DNA of 64,000 nucleotides from Hemileia vastatrix (GCA_030280995.1 JASXTE010000005.1:20788501-20852500); one strand, 5' to 3'; shown: positions 1 to 13,200, counted from the first letter of the stretch. Translations and numbers: made by a program. The notes: generated by a model from the sequence alone, not told the origin.

Positions 1-252
1 AAGTATTAGCTCTCTTTACAGAAGGATAATAGGGCACAAGACTTGGAGGAGAAGAAATTTGAACTTACTCTTTGTATTGAAAAAGTAAAAAAAGAGGAGA
101 ACACACTTGAGCATCAATACTTAATGGATCAGAAGAAATTTAAGCATGATCTCAAAGAAAATTCAAAGAAGAAAATTATTTTAATGGAATGTGTTAAAGC
201 CAATAAATCTTATGGGGAGACCTATTGTCTAATGAAATTTTTTAATTACTAG
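1..252 (+). pseudogene. C-terminal fragment of Myb/SANT-like transposon-associated protein (left copy)
   Basis: The fragment enters from outside the window and ends at the TAG at 250-252. Its frame matches the C-terminal part of the minus-strand gene at 15580-16939: the repeat core LEEKKFEL, then the phrases LMDQKKF and ECVKANKS occur in the same order. It is charged and likely a helical coiled coil. An in-frame TAG at about 6-8 stands where the right copy has a GAG codon, so I call it a relic. Proteins of this type (an N-terminal Myb/SANT-like DNA-binding domain and a charged coiled-coil C-terminus) are known as companions of DNA transposons in basidiomycetes; that family assignment comes from the right copy. 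This copy faces right and the other faces left, so they form the outer arms of an inverted arrangement. Confidence 0.6.
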
Positions 253-394
253 TGTGTTTTATTTTTTTCATACTTCAACTATTCCTAATTATTTGTACTT
301 AAAATTTTACAATAATTTGGTGTATTTCATTACTCCATCCATCATTAGTTGAAGTTTTGTATTTTAATGTTAAAAATTCTTTTTTGAATTAACT

Positions 395-720
395 TTTCAA
401 GTCTCATTTGAAAATTTTTTGATCCCCCCCTGCATTTTTTTGAAGTAAGGGGTGGGTATCTCCAAAATTCTCTCAAGTCAAGAATATTAAAAGTCTTATA
501 TGAAAATTTGGCATTACTACCCCCTGAATTTTATGGGGATCACCAAAAATCTTGACTTGAAAGAATTTTGCAAGTCTTATAAGAAATTTTGGCAATAATT
601 TCCCAAGCATTTTATTGAAGAAATTTTTACAAGTCATCAATTTTTCATGTCAGATTTGAAAATTTGGCAATACCCCCCCTGAATTTTATTTAAGTAAGGG
701 GTGTAATTCACCAAAAATTA
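395..720. repeat. Degenerate tandem repeat, 3-4 units
   Basis: Units of roughly 80-120 bp each start near AAGTCTTAT/AAGTCTCAT, continue with GAAAATTTGGCA and a C-run (CCCCCCTG), and end with AAGTAAGGGGTG and CACCAAAA. A reverse-complement relative lies at about 13900-14080 (GGCAAT, CCCTG, TTTTATTGAAGTAAGGG). This supports the inverted relation between the left and right parts of the first 17 kb. Function unknown. Confidence 0.5.
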
Positions 721-3700
721 GTATATAAACAAATAATATAAATCAATTTCCCTAGTTTTAAAGTAATGACAATTCTTCTAGCCAAAATGCGGATAAATCT
801 TGAAAAAAATGTTTGGGACTTTCCAAAAGGATAGGCCAAGGAACCTCATGAGACAAATAAATTATTTCATGATTCCCATTTATACAACACAAGCTCTTTG
901 GCCCATTACTTTACTTTAGGAATTTGAAATATACAAGTCACCACGCAATATTTGGGAGGGACTTGCTAGCAAGTCCTCAAATTGAAGTCAGATGGAACTC
1001 AAACTGAACTCAGGCTGAAATCAGACTGAGATTAACTTTGAACTCATCTTGAAATATTGACCAAGGATGGATGAGTCTTTATTAAAAGCATTATGAAAGT
1101 GTATTCAAAGCTCATTTAAGTCAGAATACGTAAATACTAACAATATTCTCAATCAACAATACCTTTTTGATGAAAAGTATTTAGATCATCATTTTGAATT
1201 AAAGTTGAAGAATAAGAAGACATAAAATTACTTTATATCTTTCATGAGAATTACTTTTAAAACTAGTAATAAATTTATTAAATATTACTGAGAACATCAA
1301 AAAACACCAGTGAATTCTTGATTAATAATCCATTTTTTCAGAATTCAAATCTTCAATCTTATTGATGATACCATACAAAATGAAGTTTTCTTAGATGTAT
1401 TACAGGAATTTTTAGCCGGTGCATGAATTTATTTTCTATTTAAATAAAATATATTTCTAAAAAAAATAGAAATACTTCCTCTCAAATATTATAATTTAGC
1501 ATACTGTATTAAATACACAAAACCATAAAAATAAAACATAGCAATGTTTTTTTTAAAAAAAATTTACTCAATGATGCACTTTCACTTCTCCTTTTCTAAA
1601 ATAATTAAAAATTAACAGAATGTGATTATGTATCTCAAATAAAGGTTAATTCTTCTAGTATCAGGTTCCTATCTTCCTTATAAATGTCATAAATGCATAA
1701 AAAGGATAAAAGCAGTGACAAAATTAATATCTATATTTTTAAGATTAAAATAAGTACTTAAAAACTTAATCATTGTATCAGATATATTTTAAGAGTAAAA
1801 TACTTACTTGAAATTATGAAGCACTATTCATTCAATCAGCCAGTATTCAGTAAGCCTATTTTAATTTGGTTCAGGGATGCAAAAGAGTCATAAAAATTCA
1901 ATTCTACTCAGTGAATTTGTGTTTTGAAAAATAAATGATTAAAGAAAATCTGAAATTTCAAAGGTAAAAATAATATAAATGACAAAATATCCTTTAAAAA
2001 TTAAAACTGAATGCTAGATTTTGCATGAATTAAATAATTAAGTATAACAAAAGTGTTTACCTGAGGGTACCCAACAGATTATACAAATTCTTATTCTTAT
2101 TTTTATCTTTTAAAGTTTAATTTTTGTTATTTTTTAGTGACTTTAATGGTAGATTAAAGTGGACTTTTCTTTATCATCCTATTATTATGTTCATAGAGAT
2201 TATTATGTGAGGGATTTTATTGTGAAGTATGATACAATGGATATATAATTATATCCATTAAACAATTTAATATTGTAGTAATTGATTTATAAGTAATCTG
2301 AAATTACAAAAATATTATAAGTAGAAAGAAAAATATTTCAATTTCTTAGTCTTGAGTAGTAAATTAAATAAAATAGTGCAGGTGCAGAATCTGTTTTTCC
2401 AGAACAAGTGTGTTGACCAATTTGATTGGCAACTCACAGTGCACACATTATTTTTTAAGTGAAAAAACACATATTAATGATTTATCAATTCCATGTTATC
2501 ATTATAATTCTCATGTCAATTGTAAATATATATATATATAATGTGTCATTAAATTATTAAAACTACAACAGAAAATTTATTTTTTATTTTTTTAAAAAAT
2601 AAGGCTAAGTAGATCTTTTTGGTTCCCTTATAAAAAAATCTATGCTTTAATGAATTTATTCTCTTGACATTTCAATCCAAAAGACTTCATTTTAACTTTA
2701 CAGAAAATATTAAAAAGAAATATTAAGTTTGTAAGTTTTAAATCTATTAAAATTTGAATCAATGATTTTTTTTATATTTTTAAATTATCCAAATTAGGCA
2801 CTTGAGGCTTTGTATAAACTTAGAAAGGAAAATCTAAAAAAGGAATGTGATACTTGGAAGGTGCTTGATATCTTTTATTAAAAACAAAAAATTCTTCTTT
2901 TAAAGTATTTTAAACATAACAAAAAAATTGCATGTCTTTTTTTTTATGTATTAGGTTGAAAAAAAAAGTTTAGAACAGTTGGTTCTACACCATATGTAAA
3001 AAAATGAACATACAAATATGATAAAATAAAATTGAAGATTTTTGTATATAAAATTAATTTAAAAAAATCCTCAAAATACATTTATTTTCAGAATTTCGTA
3101 TTACTTGTCATAAATCTGTTCAATAAAAAAATATAACTGTACATATATTAAAAAATCTAATATTGAAATTCAAAATAAATAAAATAAATTCTCATGGAGT
3201 AAGTCATCTTGAGCTACAGTCAGGACAGGATGTCATTAGAAGTTCAATCCAAGTTCCATAAAGTCTAAGATATATAATTTTGAAAAAATGTTTATATTTA
3301 TTGGTGTGAAATATTTTAAGCAATGAAAGGACTCAAGAAACATTCTTCTGTTACAGAATATACTATACTACATATATTGTGATAGATATCTTTTTTAATC
3401 TTCCAAAAATTCTATTTATTACAAGTGGCTATTCAGGTATGTATAGCTATTATAGAACTATAAATAAAGATAAAATTTTAAATATAATAATGTATTTTAT
3501 GTTAAACCTTTTTTTGAATTCTATAATTCTGGTAGCAGATATTTTGAATCCCAAAAAAAGTATTTAAAATTAAACTTAAATCTAATTAAAATTGCCTAAT
3601 AAATAACATGAAAAAAATAGCTTAAACTATTATTATATTTTGGTTCTTGTTACAACTTGTTTCCAAATTTTATTTATTTATTTTTCTTTATCTCATTTAT

Positions 3701-4007
3701 AATTATTTGAAGAATTTTGTGAAATTATTTGTATAAATATTTACTAATATTTCATGGTTACTCTTTTTTTTAAAATTATTTTTCTTCTATAAATATCAGT
3801 ATTTATTAAAAACAGTCAATGATGATGTATGTTTTATGTACTTAGGTGTACACATAGACATACACAAGAGTTTCCAATTATTTTTTATAGTAGAGCAAAT
3901 GTCGTGTTAACTGACAGGGTGAATGCTATCTTTAGGACAAAAGATAGGGTTCACCTTCAGTTTTTTATTGCCTCACTTTATCCCCTCTCCACTTCTCTGA
4001 AAATGTT
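721..4007. other. AT-rich intergenic DNA, nothing recognised
   Basis: Over 3 kb of A/T-rich sequence with no ORF that looks like protein. It holds a short TA microsatellite near 2525-2541 and a palindromic TTGCTAGCAA motif near 962-971 that recurs near 6952. The 60-70 codon frames here have the composition of random AT-rich DNA. No exon signals or domain signatures were seen. Confidence 0.5.
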
Positions 4008-4740
4008 TTGATTTGTTTCCACATGCTTTGCTACTATTTTCTCACATCCCATTTGGCTCACAATCCCTACAAATTTTCTGCACTTGCCAATTCTCCCAGA
4101 CTAGTTTTCCAAACTCTTCACCCTTTTTCACTCATTTATTCTACCTCCCTACATCTCTCTTGTCCATTCTCACTCAACCCAACTCCTCTTGCTACCCTTA
4201 TTACTAAAGCTAACCCCTTTTTCATCTCTCCCTGTCTTATCTCATTGTTATTTATTGAAACATTTACACATCTCACCCACCCCACTTACTACTCTATCTT
4301 ACCCACCCTACCCCTTTATCTACTGATTCCACTCCTGATTCTCTGAATACCACCCCTTTCTCTCTTCACCAAAGTATATCCTTTTCACTTTCCACACCAC
4401 CCATTTTAACTTCTATCTCACCCCATTCACTTTCTATTGAGAAAAAGGGGTGAGAAGGGGAGAAAAAATAGTTGTTTTGATTGAGAGAGGATAAAAAGGG
4501 GTGTAGAGGAAAAATTACAAGCGATGGAGAGGGGATACAAAATGGGATAAGATAATAAAGGGTAAGGGAGCGAGGAGATGTGAGAGATTAGAAGAATAAG
4601 ATCTATGAGAGAGTAGAGAATGAGAAGGAAGGTGAGTTGATAAACTAAATAAAAAATGTATGTATATATATAAATATATATAATATTGAATGACAAGGAA
4701 CAGTTAACAGCCTGAAACAAAAAAATAATAATATAGTGCA
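4008..4740. repeat. Polypyrimidine block abutting polypurine block
   Basis: From about 4040 to 4435 the plus strand is strongly C/T-rich with many CACCC and CTCTC runs. From 4436 to about 4625 it switches abruptly to A/G-rich with GGGGTGAG and GAGAGG runs. The junction at about 4436 therefore behaves like the centre of an imperfect inverted repeat (CTCACCCC against GGGGTGAG). The ORFs on both strands here are low-complexity artefacts (Ser/Leu/Pro/Phe-rich). Confidence 0.45.
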
Positions 4741-4896
4741 CTATTCATTGGCAATATGTTTTTTATCATTAAAGTTTCTCCCTTAATATTTTGATATGTT
4801 GAAGACATAATTGAGTTGTTTTTTTAAATAATATTTCTAAACCATTTTTTACTTAATTGTAAAAAGAATGTATCTATATTAATTACATAAATAATA

Positions 4897-6385
4897 TGTC
4901 AGGCTGAGGTCAAGTACAAAGACGTGATCAAGCTTGAATGGTCAGTGTCTAGAAGATTTAAATGGTCCTATATGAATACTGTAGTACAAATCCAACAAGT
5001 ATTAAAATATAACTCAATATAAGGGTCTCAGTAATATAAATCTCACTAACTATATATGTGGCTTACGATCTTACAGTTGGTAGAAAAATAGATTTAATAG
5101 TTCAGATACTATTCAAAGACTTTATAATCTCTATTGATATGTATTGTAATTGTATTGGTTATATATTTGATTGTAATGATAAAGAATGTAGAAAATAAGA
5201 CCAAAAAACCCCTCCTTTTATACACAATTCCTTCCCCAATGTCCCCCTTGATTTACCAGCTCTATACCCAGTTAATGACGCCTCATTCTAGCTAATATAC
5301 ATGTACAGAAACAAAAAGAGTGACCAGTAACATAATTAGAATGATATCACCTGTTAAAATCCTGTAGTAATAGGGATAATCCATTAAGATAAAGAATAAT
5401 CAAAAAAGAGAGTATATGCATATTAAACATTAATATAAAAAACTTAAAAAGGGAAAATTAAGACTAATTATTACTTAATAATAAGTGGAATTAACTGTAG
5501 AAATTTTGGGGATAATCATAACATTATACTATGTGAAACCCCCATTCAAAAATAACCAAAATTGGCTGAGAAACCACCTAAAAACCCAAAAAAGGTGTGA
5601 GATGTGGGGTAACTACATGCAGTCCTTGGCAGGCGCTTGCACGGGTAGATCCTTGACTAATTTAGGCAAATTTAAGTGTGGTAGTGAATTAAAGCGCCAA
5701 GAATGAGGTTATTAATGAAATTAGTGCATATAAAGAGGGTCAATGCATTTATAATTAAGCTAGGACACTAAATAAGCGCCTGTTGCCTTTTTAGTGTGTT
5801 TACCCACAGTGGGCATAGAATGTGGGGTAGTTATAGTGTGAAAAAGCTAACTTTGCTAAAATTGAAGCTATTCACATGGGAAAATTGCAGGCAGTATGTG
5901 GCCAGTACACAGAAGCCATTTCTGGCATGAAAAACACCAAATTTGAAAAGTGTTATTCTTATGTATTTGAGTAGCCAAATCAATAGTCCTAATTAAAAAA
6001 AATTGATCTCTCAAAGCGCATTTTAATATTATTAAATTTATAGTGCATATAATCAACTTTAAAGTGATTTAAAGTGCATTTCTTGTTTTTTGCATAAAAA
6101 ATGAAAACAACAGCTTTAAGTGTACTTAAAAATTATGTAGCCTTATATTTAAGGCTTTTAAGATTACCCTAGCATATTCCAACTGAATATTAAGTACATA
6201 AGACTTATAAAAGGTGGATATATGGGTGTATATAAGGTGTTATAATTGCAGATATTGTATTTTATCATAATTTTACTTATGTATACTATTTGTGTACTCT
6301 AATTTATTGCTCCCATGTATAGTCCATGTGTTTAAAATAACTTATCAGTACTTTTTACTCAGTCCTGGGGATATCCAGGCTGACA
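4897..6385 (-). mobile_element. Solo LTR of the chromovirus family (TSD TAATA)
   Basis: This 1489-bp block begins TGTCAGGCTGAGGTC and ends CCAGGCTGACA, the same inverted termini as the 1500-bp LTRs at 26510 and 34732, and is homologous along its length. It is flanked by a perfect 5-bp direct repeat TAATA (4892-4896 and 6386-6390). No internal retroelement sequence adjoins it, so it is a solo LTR left by LTR-LTR recombination. Orientation is inferred from the full-length minus-strand element. It carries more differences than the nested pair shows, so it is older. Confidence 0.93.
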
Positions 6386-6390
6386 TAATA

Positions 6391-7034
6391 CCTGCATCCA
6401 AATTTATGTTGAATTGATTTAGAATAGTAATGTGCCTTACACATATATCTTATGGCTTGATGATATTTAATTATATGCAGTCATAAAATTTGAAAAAATA
6501 TTTATTTTTTTGAAAATTTTACTTATAAAATGCAATTAACTATATCTTTTTACTAATTATTTTTCTTAAATTTTTTTTTATGATATTAGGTGATTGCCCT
6601 ATATATTGATAGGTAAAAAAACGTGAATATTTATTTAAAATAGATTTTACTTCAGCTCATATGAGATTTTTACTGTTTATAAATAAATACAAAAAAAAAC
6701 ATGATTTTTTAAAGTCTTAACCATTTTTCAGCCATTGTTAGGCTGTGGGTAATCCTTATTTCAATATTCCTTGAAAACTTCCTATAAGTCAGATATCAAG
6801 ATTTTTTGTATAAATGTACAGCTGCTTCTCCAATCATTATTCAAGTATTTTTCAATGTATTCTCAAAGTAAGTTAAACCTTTTTTGTTTATTGTTTCATC
6901 ACCACCTCAATTTGTGCTCAATTAGATATAAATTAGGGCTGAAGGTTGCAGACTTGCTAGCAAGTCCACCCCCCATATTGCATAGTGAGTTATTTATAAA
7001 AAATTTATGAAAAAATAAAAAATAATTGATGACT
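6391..7034. other. AT-rich spacer, nothing recognised
   Basis: No convincing coding sequence. The frame at 6771-7010 is a compositional ORF. A TTGCTAGCAA palindrome recurs near 6952, next to a C-run (CCACCCCCC). The inverted-repeat arm starts at about 7035. Confidence 0.4.
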
Positions 7035-9452
7035 CTACTCATCCCCATACTTTTTTGATCTACATAAAATTTTTTTATATTTGTTAAATTTACCTTCTTT
7101 TTTTACCTTTTTTATTTGGTGGATTAATTCTTGACTGATTTTAAATGAACATCTGAAATGTGTGAACTTTTGACAAGATTCCAAGCCAGGTGGAGCTTTG
7201 GTCCTTTGGTGATGATCCTGAGAAAATATTTCAAGTAAAGAATAGATTCCTATGAAAATAAAATGAGTGACATGATTTTAAGAATGAAACATAAATTATC
7301 TGATATACCGAGAGAATAGTCTTTAACAAATCCTGGTCTAAACATGAAATAAATTAAGTTAAATTTAGAAAAAAGGCTCAACTTTAAAGGTCAATATCTC
7401 AGCAACCACTGCACAAAAATCAAATCTATTTATGGGAAATTAGATGGGCTTCAGAAGAATCTTCAGCTAAAAGAGTATAAGATTCAAATAAAACTAACCC
7501 TAATTTTGACTCTTATTTTTAAAATTGCACAATTTTTTGAAAATTGATGATGAAAATTACAACAATATGGAGATATAAGCCTAGATAATCATCAGATAAG
7601 AGTTTAAGTAGCCTTATTATCTAATTATGCAATATAAAAACATAAAATAAATTAAGTAACAATTGGAAAAAAAGGCTCAAATTTTAAGGTCAAAATCTCA
7701 GCAACCACTGAACAAAACTCAAACCTATTTATGGAAAATGAAATATAGGCTTCATGAGAATCTGCAGTTAAAGGACATGTGATTTAAATAAACCTGACCC
7801 TAATTTTTTTCATAAAAACATGAAATAAAAAAATTAAATTGGGAAAAGAGTCTCAAATTTAAAAGTCAATATCTCAGCAACCACTGAACCAAGTTCAAAT
7901 CTGTTTGTGGGAAATGAAAGTTAGTCTTCAGGAAAATTAACAGTTAAAAGGAAATTAGATTCAAATAAATCTATCCCTAATTCCATGTCTTATTTACAAA
8001 ATTTTACAAAAGCTTGAAAAGTGGTAATGAGGATGAGAACAAGAAGAGTTTAATAAGTCAAATGTTATCCAGATAAGATTCATGCATATATGTAATTATG
8101 AAATTTTCATAGAAGTAAAGAGATATAATTTAGGCATAAAAAAAGGAGATGAAACTTACCTTGATTGAAAAGTAGAAAAAATAAATTGAAAAAGAATGAT
8201 GTTGGAATTTGGGGGAAATTGAATATGGAGTAAGTGAAATGCATAAAGAATGTGCAATGTATGTTTTTAAATGAAATGGAACCAGGAAAAAGTGAATTAG
8301 GGGAAAGGGGGGATAATGACCATGCCAAGGAGGAATTATGAGTAGGGTGATGGAGCTAAAAAAAAGAAAAGAGGGTGAGAAAAAAAAGTTAATTTTTCCA
8401 TAAAAATCAAATATAACCACTTACAAAAAAAATTTAGATACAAAAGAGAAAAAGATATATATATATAATTAGCAGTCAAAAAAATCAAAAAAATGAATAA
8501 AATGACTTACCAGGAGATATGAGATGAGAAAATAATTAAAACCAAATTGTTTGGGGGATGTTTGAGGGGAGGAGGAAAGGATATGAGGAATGGACGAAAA
8601 AAAGAAACAGTGTAAAATTATGCAATTGCAGAAAATATGCAATTTCATATTGAGATTGTGAATGAAAACAAATGAGAAGTCCAAAAAATAGACATTCAGC
8701 ATAAATTTAAAATAAAAATGAATATGCAAAAAAAACCAAACCAAATGAATAAAGCCTACAAGCTGGAAATCTGGAGAGTTTGAAAAAAAAAATTAAAAGT
8801 GTTGTATTTCAAAATGTTGGAGGGTGATTGGCATAATGACACAGTGTATGCTGGTGGAAAGAATGTTTTGTGATTCAAGGGAGGGGAGAGCTGGTGCAGT
8901 TTTGGGATCCTCTACTTCATAAAGATCATTGAAAAGACATATAAGCTAAAGTTTCTTTCAAACTCAAGTCAGAATCAGTGTCAGCAGCTAGAGTTAAAGT
9001 GATAGCATTCATAGCTGAGTGAAGTTTCTTCCTAGTAGACAGAAGCACTATTACTGTCAGAAGAAGGTTTAGATGATAAGTGGGAAGTGGGAATTTTCCA
9101 CCAAATGAGCAGGTGGGGTGTATAAATAGAAAATTTTTTATGTGTTATCCTCAAAAATTAAGTAGCATAGAGTGAAGAGACAAATAAGTATGAAAAAAAT
9201 GTTAAGTGTTTGCCACCAAAATTAAGTAGCATAGAGTGGTGAATGACTTAATGATTTCATCAGCAATTATAAGTCATGTCACTTTCTGAAAAATCCATCA
9301 TGGATGTGATTGGTTTGGGATCAGGAATTAGAAATGGAAATTGGGGTATAAGAGGTGGGATAATGCATTATTGTGGATAAGAATCTTCCGCAATTAATAA
9401 TGTATGATCCCAGGAATAAAAATCCTGATACCTGATGGCGGATCCCTCAACT
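7035..9452. repeat. Left arm of long inverted repeat
   Basis: This arm reads as the reverse complement of 9567-13640 once the solo LTR at 10149-11649 is removed from the latter. Landmarks found in both arms, in opposite order, are: a GGATCC next to the centre (9440 / 9572), the AATTGCNGAAGATTCT segment, the block with CCCACTTCCCACT, the AAGGGAGGGGAGAGCTGGTGCA segment (8878-8898) facing its complement at about 11654, the three 'CTCAGCAACCACTG' units, and CAAGATTCCAAGCCA near 7180 against TGGCTTGGAATCTTG near 13386. Identity looks moderate (many scattered substitutions), so this is not a recent palindrome or assembly artefact. Confidence 0.85.
7376..7990. repeat. Three tandem units inside the left arm
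   Basis: Three diverged copies start near 7376, 7675 and 7852. Each contains a GGCTCAA-type start, then ATCTCAGCAACCACTG, a GGGAAAT segment, CTTCAG and a closing ACCCTAATT. The complementary units are at about 12600-13200 in the right arm, so the tandem expansion predates the inversion. No coding potential seen. Confidence 0.7.
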
Positions 9453-9999
9453 TTGATAACCCCTATTATGGGATTCTTATTAATAGTATTAGTTGCTTAT
9501 TTAGTTTTAAAATAATTTTTTTATAAAGAAAGTTGGTAGGTTATACAGCAAATAGGGTGTGTCAATGTTCAGGGATCCACAATTAGGGATCAGGAATTTT
9601 TTTTCCCAGGATCAGAAATTATTAATTGCAGAAGATTCTAATCTACTAGCCACAGGGCTAGTGGATAAGTAATCTACAATAATGCATTATCCAGCCTCTT
9701 ATACCCCAATTTCTATTCCTAATTCCTGATTCCAAACTAATCACATCCATGATTGATTTGTAAGCAAGTAACATGACATATAATTGCAGATGCCATCCTT
9801 ATGTATCTCATCACTCTATGATACTTAATTTTGGTAGTGAACACATAACATTTGTTCTTATCTTTATGTGTCTCTTCATTCTATGATACTTAATTTTTGT
9901 CTCAAACACATAACATTTTTTTCTATCTACACACCCCATCTGCTCATTTGGTGGCAAATTCCCACTTCCCACTCACCACGTAAACCTTCTACCAAAAAA

Positions 10000-11780
10000 A
10001 ATGAAGCGCCTCTCTACTAGGAAGCAACTTCACACAGCCATGAATGCTATCACTTTAGTTTTAGAAGCTGACTCTGACTCTGACTCTGGGTTGGAAGACA
10101 TTTTAGCTTATATGTCTTTTCAATGATCTTTATGAAGAAGAGGATCCCTGTCAAGCTGAGATCAAGTATAAGGACGTGAAATAGCTAGAAAATTCTATGT
10201 CTAGAAGACTTTAATGTTCCTATATGAATACTGTAGTATTAATCCAACAAATAGTAAAATATAATCCAAAATAAAGGTCTCAGTAATATGATTCTCACCA
10301 ATTTTATATATGGCTTACAATCTTTTTAGTTGGTAGAAAAATAGATTTTAATAATTCAGATACTACTCAAAAGACTTATAGAAGTACTAATTGATTTTTA
10401 TTGTAATTGATTTGGGTTATATGATTGAATTGTATTGATAAAGAATGTAGAAACAAGACCCAAAAACCTCCTCCTTATATACACACTGAGTTCCCCAATG
10501 AATCCCTTGATGTACCACTCCAATACACAGTTAATGATGCCTCAAACCCACTAATAGACATGTGCATCAAAATCCCCAGTAACTCATACCATAATTAGAA
10601 GAGTAACAACCGCCAAAATCTTGTAATAATAAGGAAAATCCATCAAAATTAAAGAATAAGATAAAAAGAGAGTATATGCATATTAAACAATAATATAAAA
10701 GACTAAAGAGGGAATTTTAAGTTTAATAAAAGCTTAATAATAAGGGGGATTCACTGTAGAAATGATGTGGCTAATCCTGACATTATACTACAGTAAATTC
10801 CCATTCAAAAATGACCAATATTGACTGAGAAACCACCCAAAAACTCAAAAAAGAGCGTGAGATGTGGGGTAACTACATACAGTCCTTGGCAGGCGCTTGC
10901 ATGGGTAAATCCTTGACTAACTTTAGGAAAATTTAAGCGTGGTGATGAAATAAGATGCCAAGAATTAGGTTATTAATGAAATTAGTGCATATAAACAGGG
11001 TCAATGCATTATTAATTAAGCTAGGACACTAAATAAGCGCCTGTTGCCTTTTTAGTGTGTTTACCCACAGTGGGAATAGAATGTGGGGTAGTTATAGTGT
11101 GAAAAAGCTAACTTTGCTAAAAATGAAGCTATTCACACAGGAAAAAAGCAGGCAGTATGTGGCCAGTACACAGAAGCCATTTCTGGCATAAAAAAGACCA
11201 AATTTGAAAAGTGTTATTTTTATGCATTTAAATAGCCAAATCAATAGTCCTAAATGAGACAAATTGATCTGTCAAAGCGCAATTTTTATATTCTCAAATT
11301 TATGGTGCATATAGTCAACTTTTAAGTGACATAAAGCGCATTTCTTGTTTTTTGCATAAAACAGTGAAAATAACAGCTTTAAGTGTACTTAAAAATTATG
11401 TAGCCTTATACTTAAGGCTCTTATGATTACCCTAACATATTCCAACTTAGTATTAAGTACATAAGACTTATAAAAGGTGGATATATGCATGTATATATGG
11501 TGTTATAATGGCATATTTTGTATATTATCATAATTTTACTTATGTATCCTGTTTGTGTACTCTCAATTATTATTCCCATGTATAGTTCATGTGTTTAACA
11601 TAACTTATAAGTACTTTTTTACTCATTCCTGGGGATATACAGGCTGACAATCCCAGACCTGCACCAGCTCTCCCCTCCCTTGAATCACAAAACATTCCTT
11701 CCACCATAATATGCTCTGTCATTATGCCAATCACCCTCCAACATTTTGAAACACAACAATTTTAATTTTTTTTCAAACTC
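10000..11780 (+). pseudogene. Relic of an acidic N-terminal coding exon, interrupted by a solo LTR
   Basis: An ATG at 10000 opens 42 codons beginning MKRLSTRKQLHTAMNAI, followed by an acidic run of alternating Asp and Ser (EADSDSDSDSG), then a TGA at 10124. A one-base frame change near there continues the reading as FNDLYEEEDP up to the LTR insertion at 10149. It resumes beyond the LTR as RPAPALPSLESQNIP (about 11655-11700). The left arm retains the corresponding segment in reverse orientation but without the ATG. Short basic starts followed by Asp/Ser-rich acidic runs are common at the N-termini of PIF/Harbinger-type transposases, but no DDE domain can be found, so the family call is a guess. 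Confidence 0.3.
10149..11649 (-). mobile_element. Solo LTR of the chromovirus family (TSD ATCCC)
   Basis: This 1501-bp block begins TGTCAAGCTGAGATC, ends CAGGCTGACA and is homologous throughout to the LTRs at 4897, 26510 and 34732. It is bounded by a perfect 5-bp duplication ATCCC (10144-10148 and 11650-11654). It sits within the right inverted-repeat arm and is absent from the left arm, so it inserted after the inverted duplication formed and then lost its internal region by LTR recombination. Confidence 0.95.
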
Positions 11781-12599
11781 TCCAAATTTTCAACTTCTGT
11801 GCTTTATTCACTTTATTTCATATTTTTCTTTTGGATATTCATTTTTATTTTAAATTTAAGCTGAATGTCTCTTTTTTGGATGTCTCATTTGTTTTCATTC
11901 ACCAGCTCAACATTAAATTGCTTATTTTCTGTAATTGCATGATTTTTCACAGTTTCTTTTTTTCATTAATCCCTCATATCCTTTTCCTCTTCTCCTCCAA
12001 CATTCCTCAAACAATTTGGTTTTATTTACTTTCTCATCTCATCTTTCCAGGTAAGTCATTTTATTCATTTTTTTGATTTTTTGATTGCTAATTATGTTTT
12101 TTTTGTTTTTTTGTTTTTGTTTTTTTTTTTTATCTAATTTTTTTTTGTAAGTGGTTATAGTTGATTTTTATGGAAAAATTAACTTTTTTTTCTCTCCCTC
12201 TTTCCTTTCTTTTTTAGCTCCATCACCCTGCTCATCATTCCTCCTTGGCATGGTAATTATCCCCCCTTTCCCCTATTTCACTTTTTTTTGGTTCTATGTC
12301 ATTAAAACACATACATTGCACATTCTTTATGCATGTCACTTACTCCATATTCAATTTCCCCCAAATTCCAACATCATTCTTTTTCAATTTATTTCTCCTA
12401 CTTTTCAATCAAGGTAAGTTTCATCTCCTTTTTTTATGCCTAAATGATATCTCTTTCATTCTATGAAAATTTAATACTCAAATATATTCATGACTCTTAT
12501 CTGGATAACGGTGGACATATTAAACTCTTCTTGTTCTCATCCCCATTACCACTTTTCAAGTTTTTGTAAAATTTTGAAAATCAGACTCATAATTAGGGT

Positions 12600-13200
12600 T
12601 CTTTTATTCAAATCTAATGTTCTTTTTGCTGAAAATTCTCCTGAAGGCTACCTTTCATTTCCCACAAACAGATTTGAATTTGGTTCAGTGGTTTCTGAGA
12701 TATTAACCTTTAAATTTGAGCATTTTTTACCCAATATAATTTTTTATTTCATATTTTTATGTAATAACATAGGGTTAGGTTTATTTAAATCATATTTCCC
12801 TTAACTGAAGATTCTCCTAAAGCCTATCGTTCATTTCCCACAAGCAGGTATGAATCTGGTTCAGTGGTTGCTAAGATTTTGACTTTAAAAGTTAAGCCTT
12901 TTTTCTGAATGTTACTTAATTTATATTATCTTTTTATATTGCATAATTAGAGAAAAAGGCTTCTGATCTCTTATCTGATATTTATCTAGGCTTATATCTC
13001 CATCTTGTTAGAATTTTCATTATCAATTTTCAAATTTTTGTTCAATTGTGAAAATCAGAGTCAAAATTAGGTTTAGGGTTATTCAAATCATATGTTCTTT
13101 TTGGTGAAGATTCTTCTGAATCCTATCTTTCATTTCCCATAAATGGATTTGAATTTGGTTCAGTGGTTTTTGAAATATTGACTATTGAAGTTGAGCCTTT
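12600..13200. repeat. Three tandem units inside the right arm
   Basis: Units near 12640, 12810 and 13110 contain TTCATTTCCCA, then TTTGAAT(T/C)TGGTTCAGTGGTT and a GAG(A/T)T(A/T)TT segment. They are the complement of the 7376-7990 units. They lie in non-coding, intron-like AT-rich sequence. Confidence 0.65.

Noticed and set aside
4008..4741. ORFs of 104 and 112 codons on opposite strands
   Set aside because: Both are read-throughs of the polypyrimidine and polypurine blocks; composition is Ser/Pro/Leu/Thr or Phe/Tyr/Leu only.
5485..5706. 73-codon ORF within the solo LTR
   Set aside because: Lies in LTR sequence; the same region is broken in the other three LTR copies.
8107..8744. Minus-strand ORFs as membrane proteins
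   Set aside because: Phe/Leu/Ser/His-rich translations of A- and T-tracts in the inverted-repeat arm; their partners in the other arm are shifted or broken, and no domain is seen.
11831..12417. Plus-strand ORFs as genes
   Set aside because: Same low-complexity composition as their left-arm counterparts, with no conserved frame between the arms.
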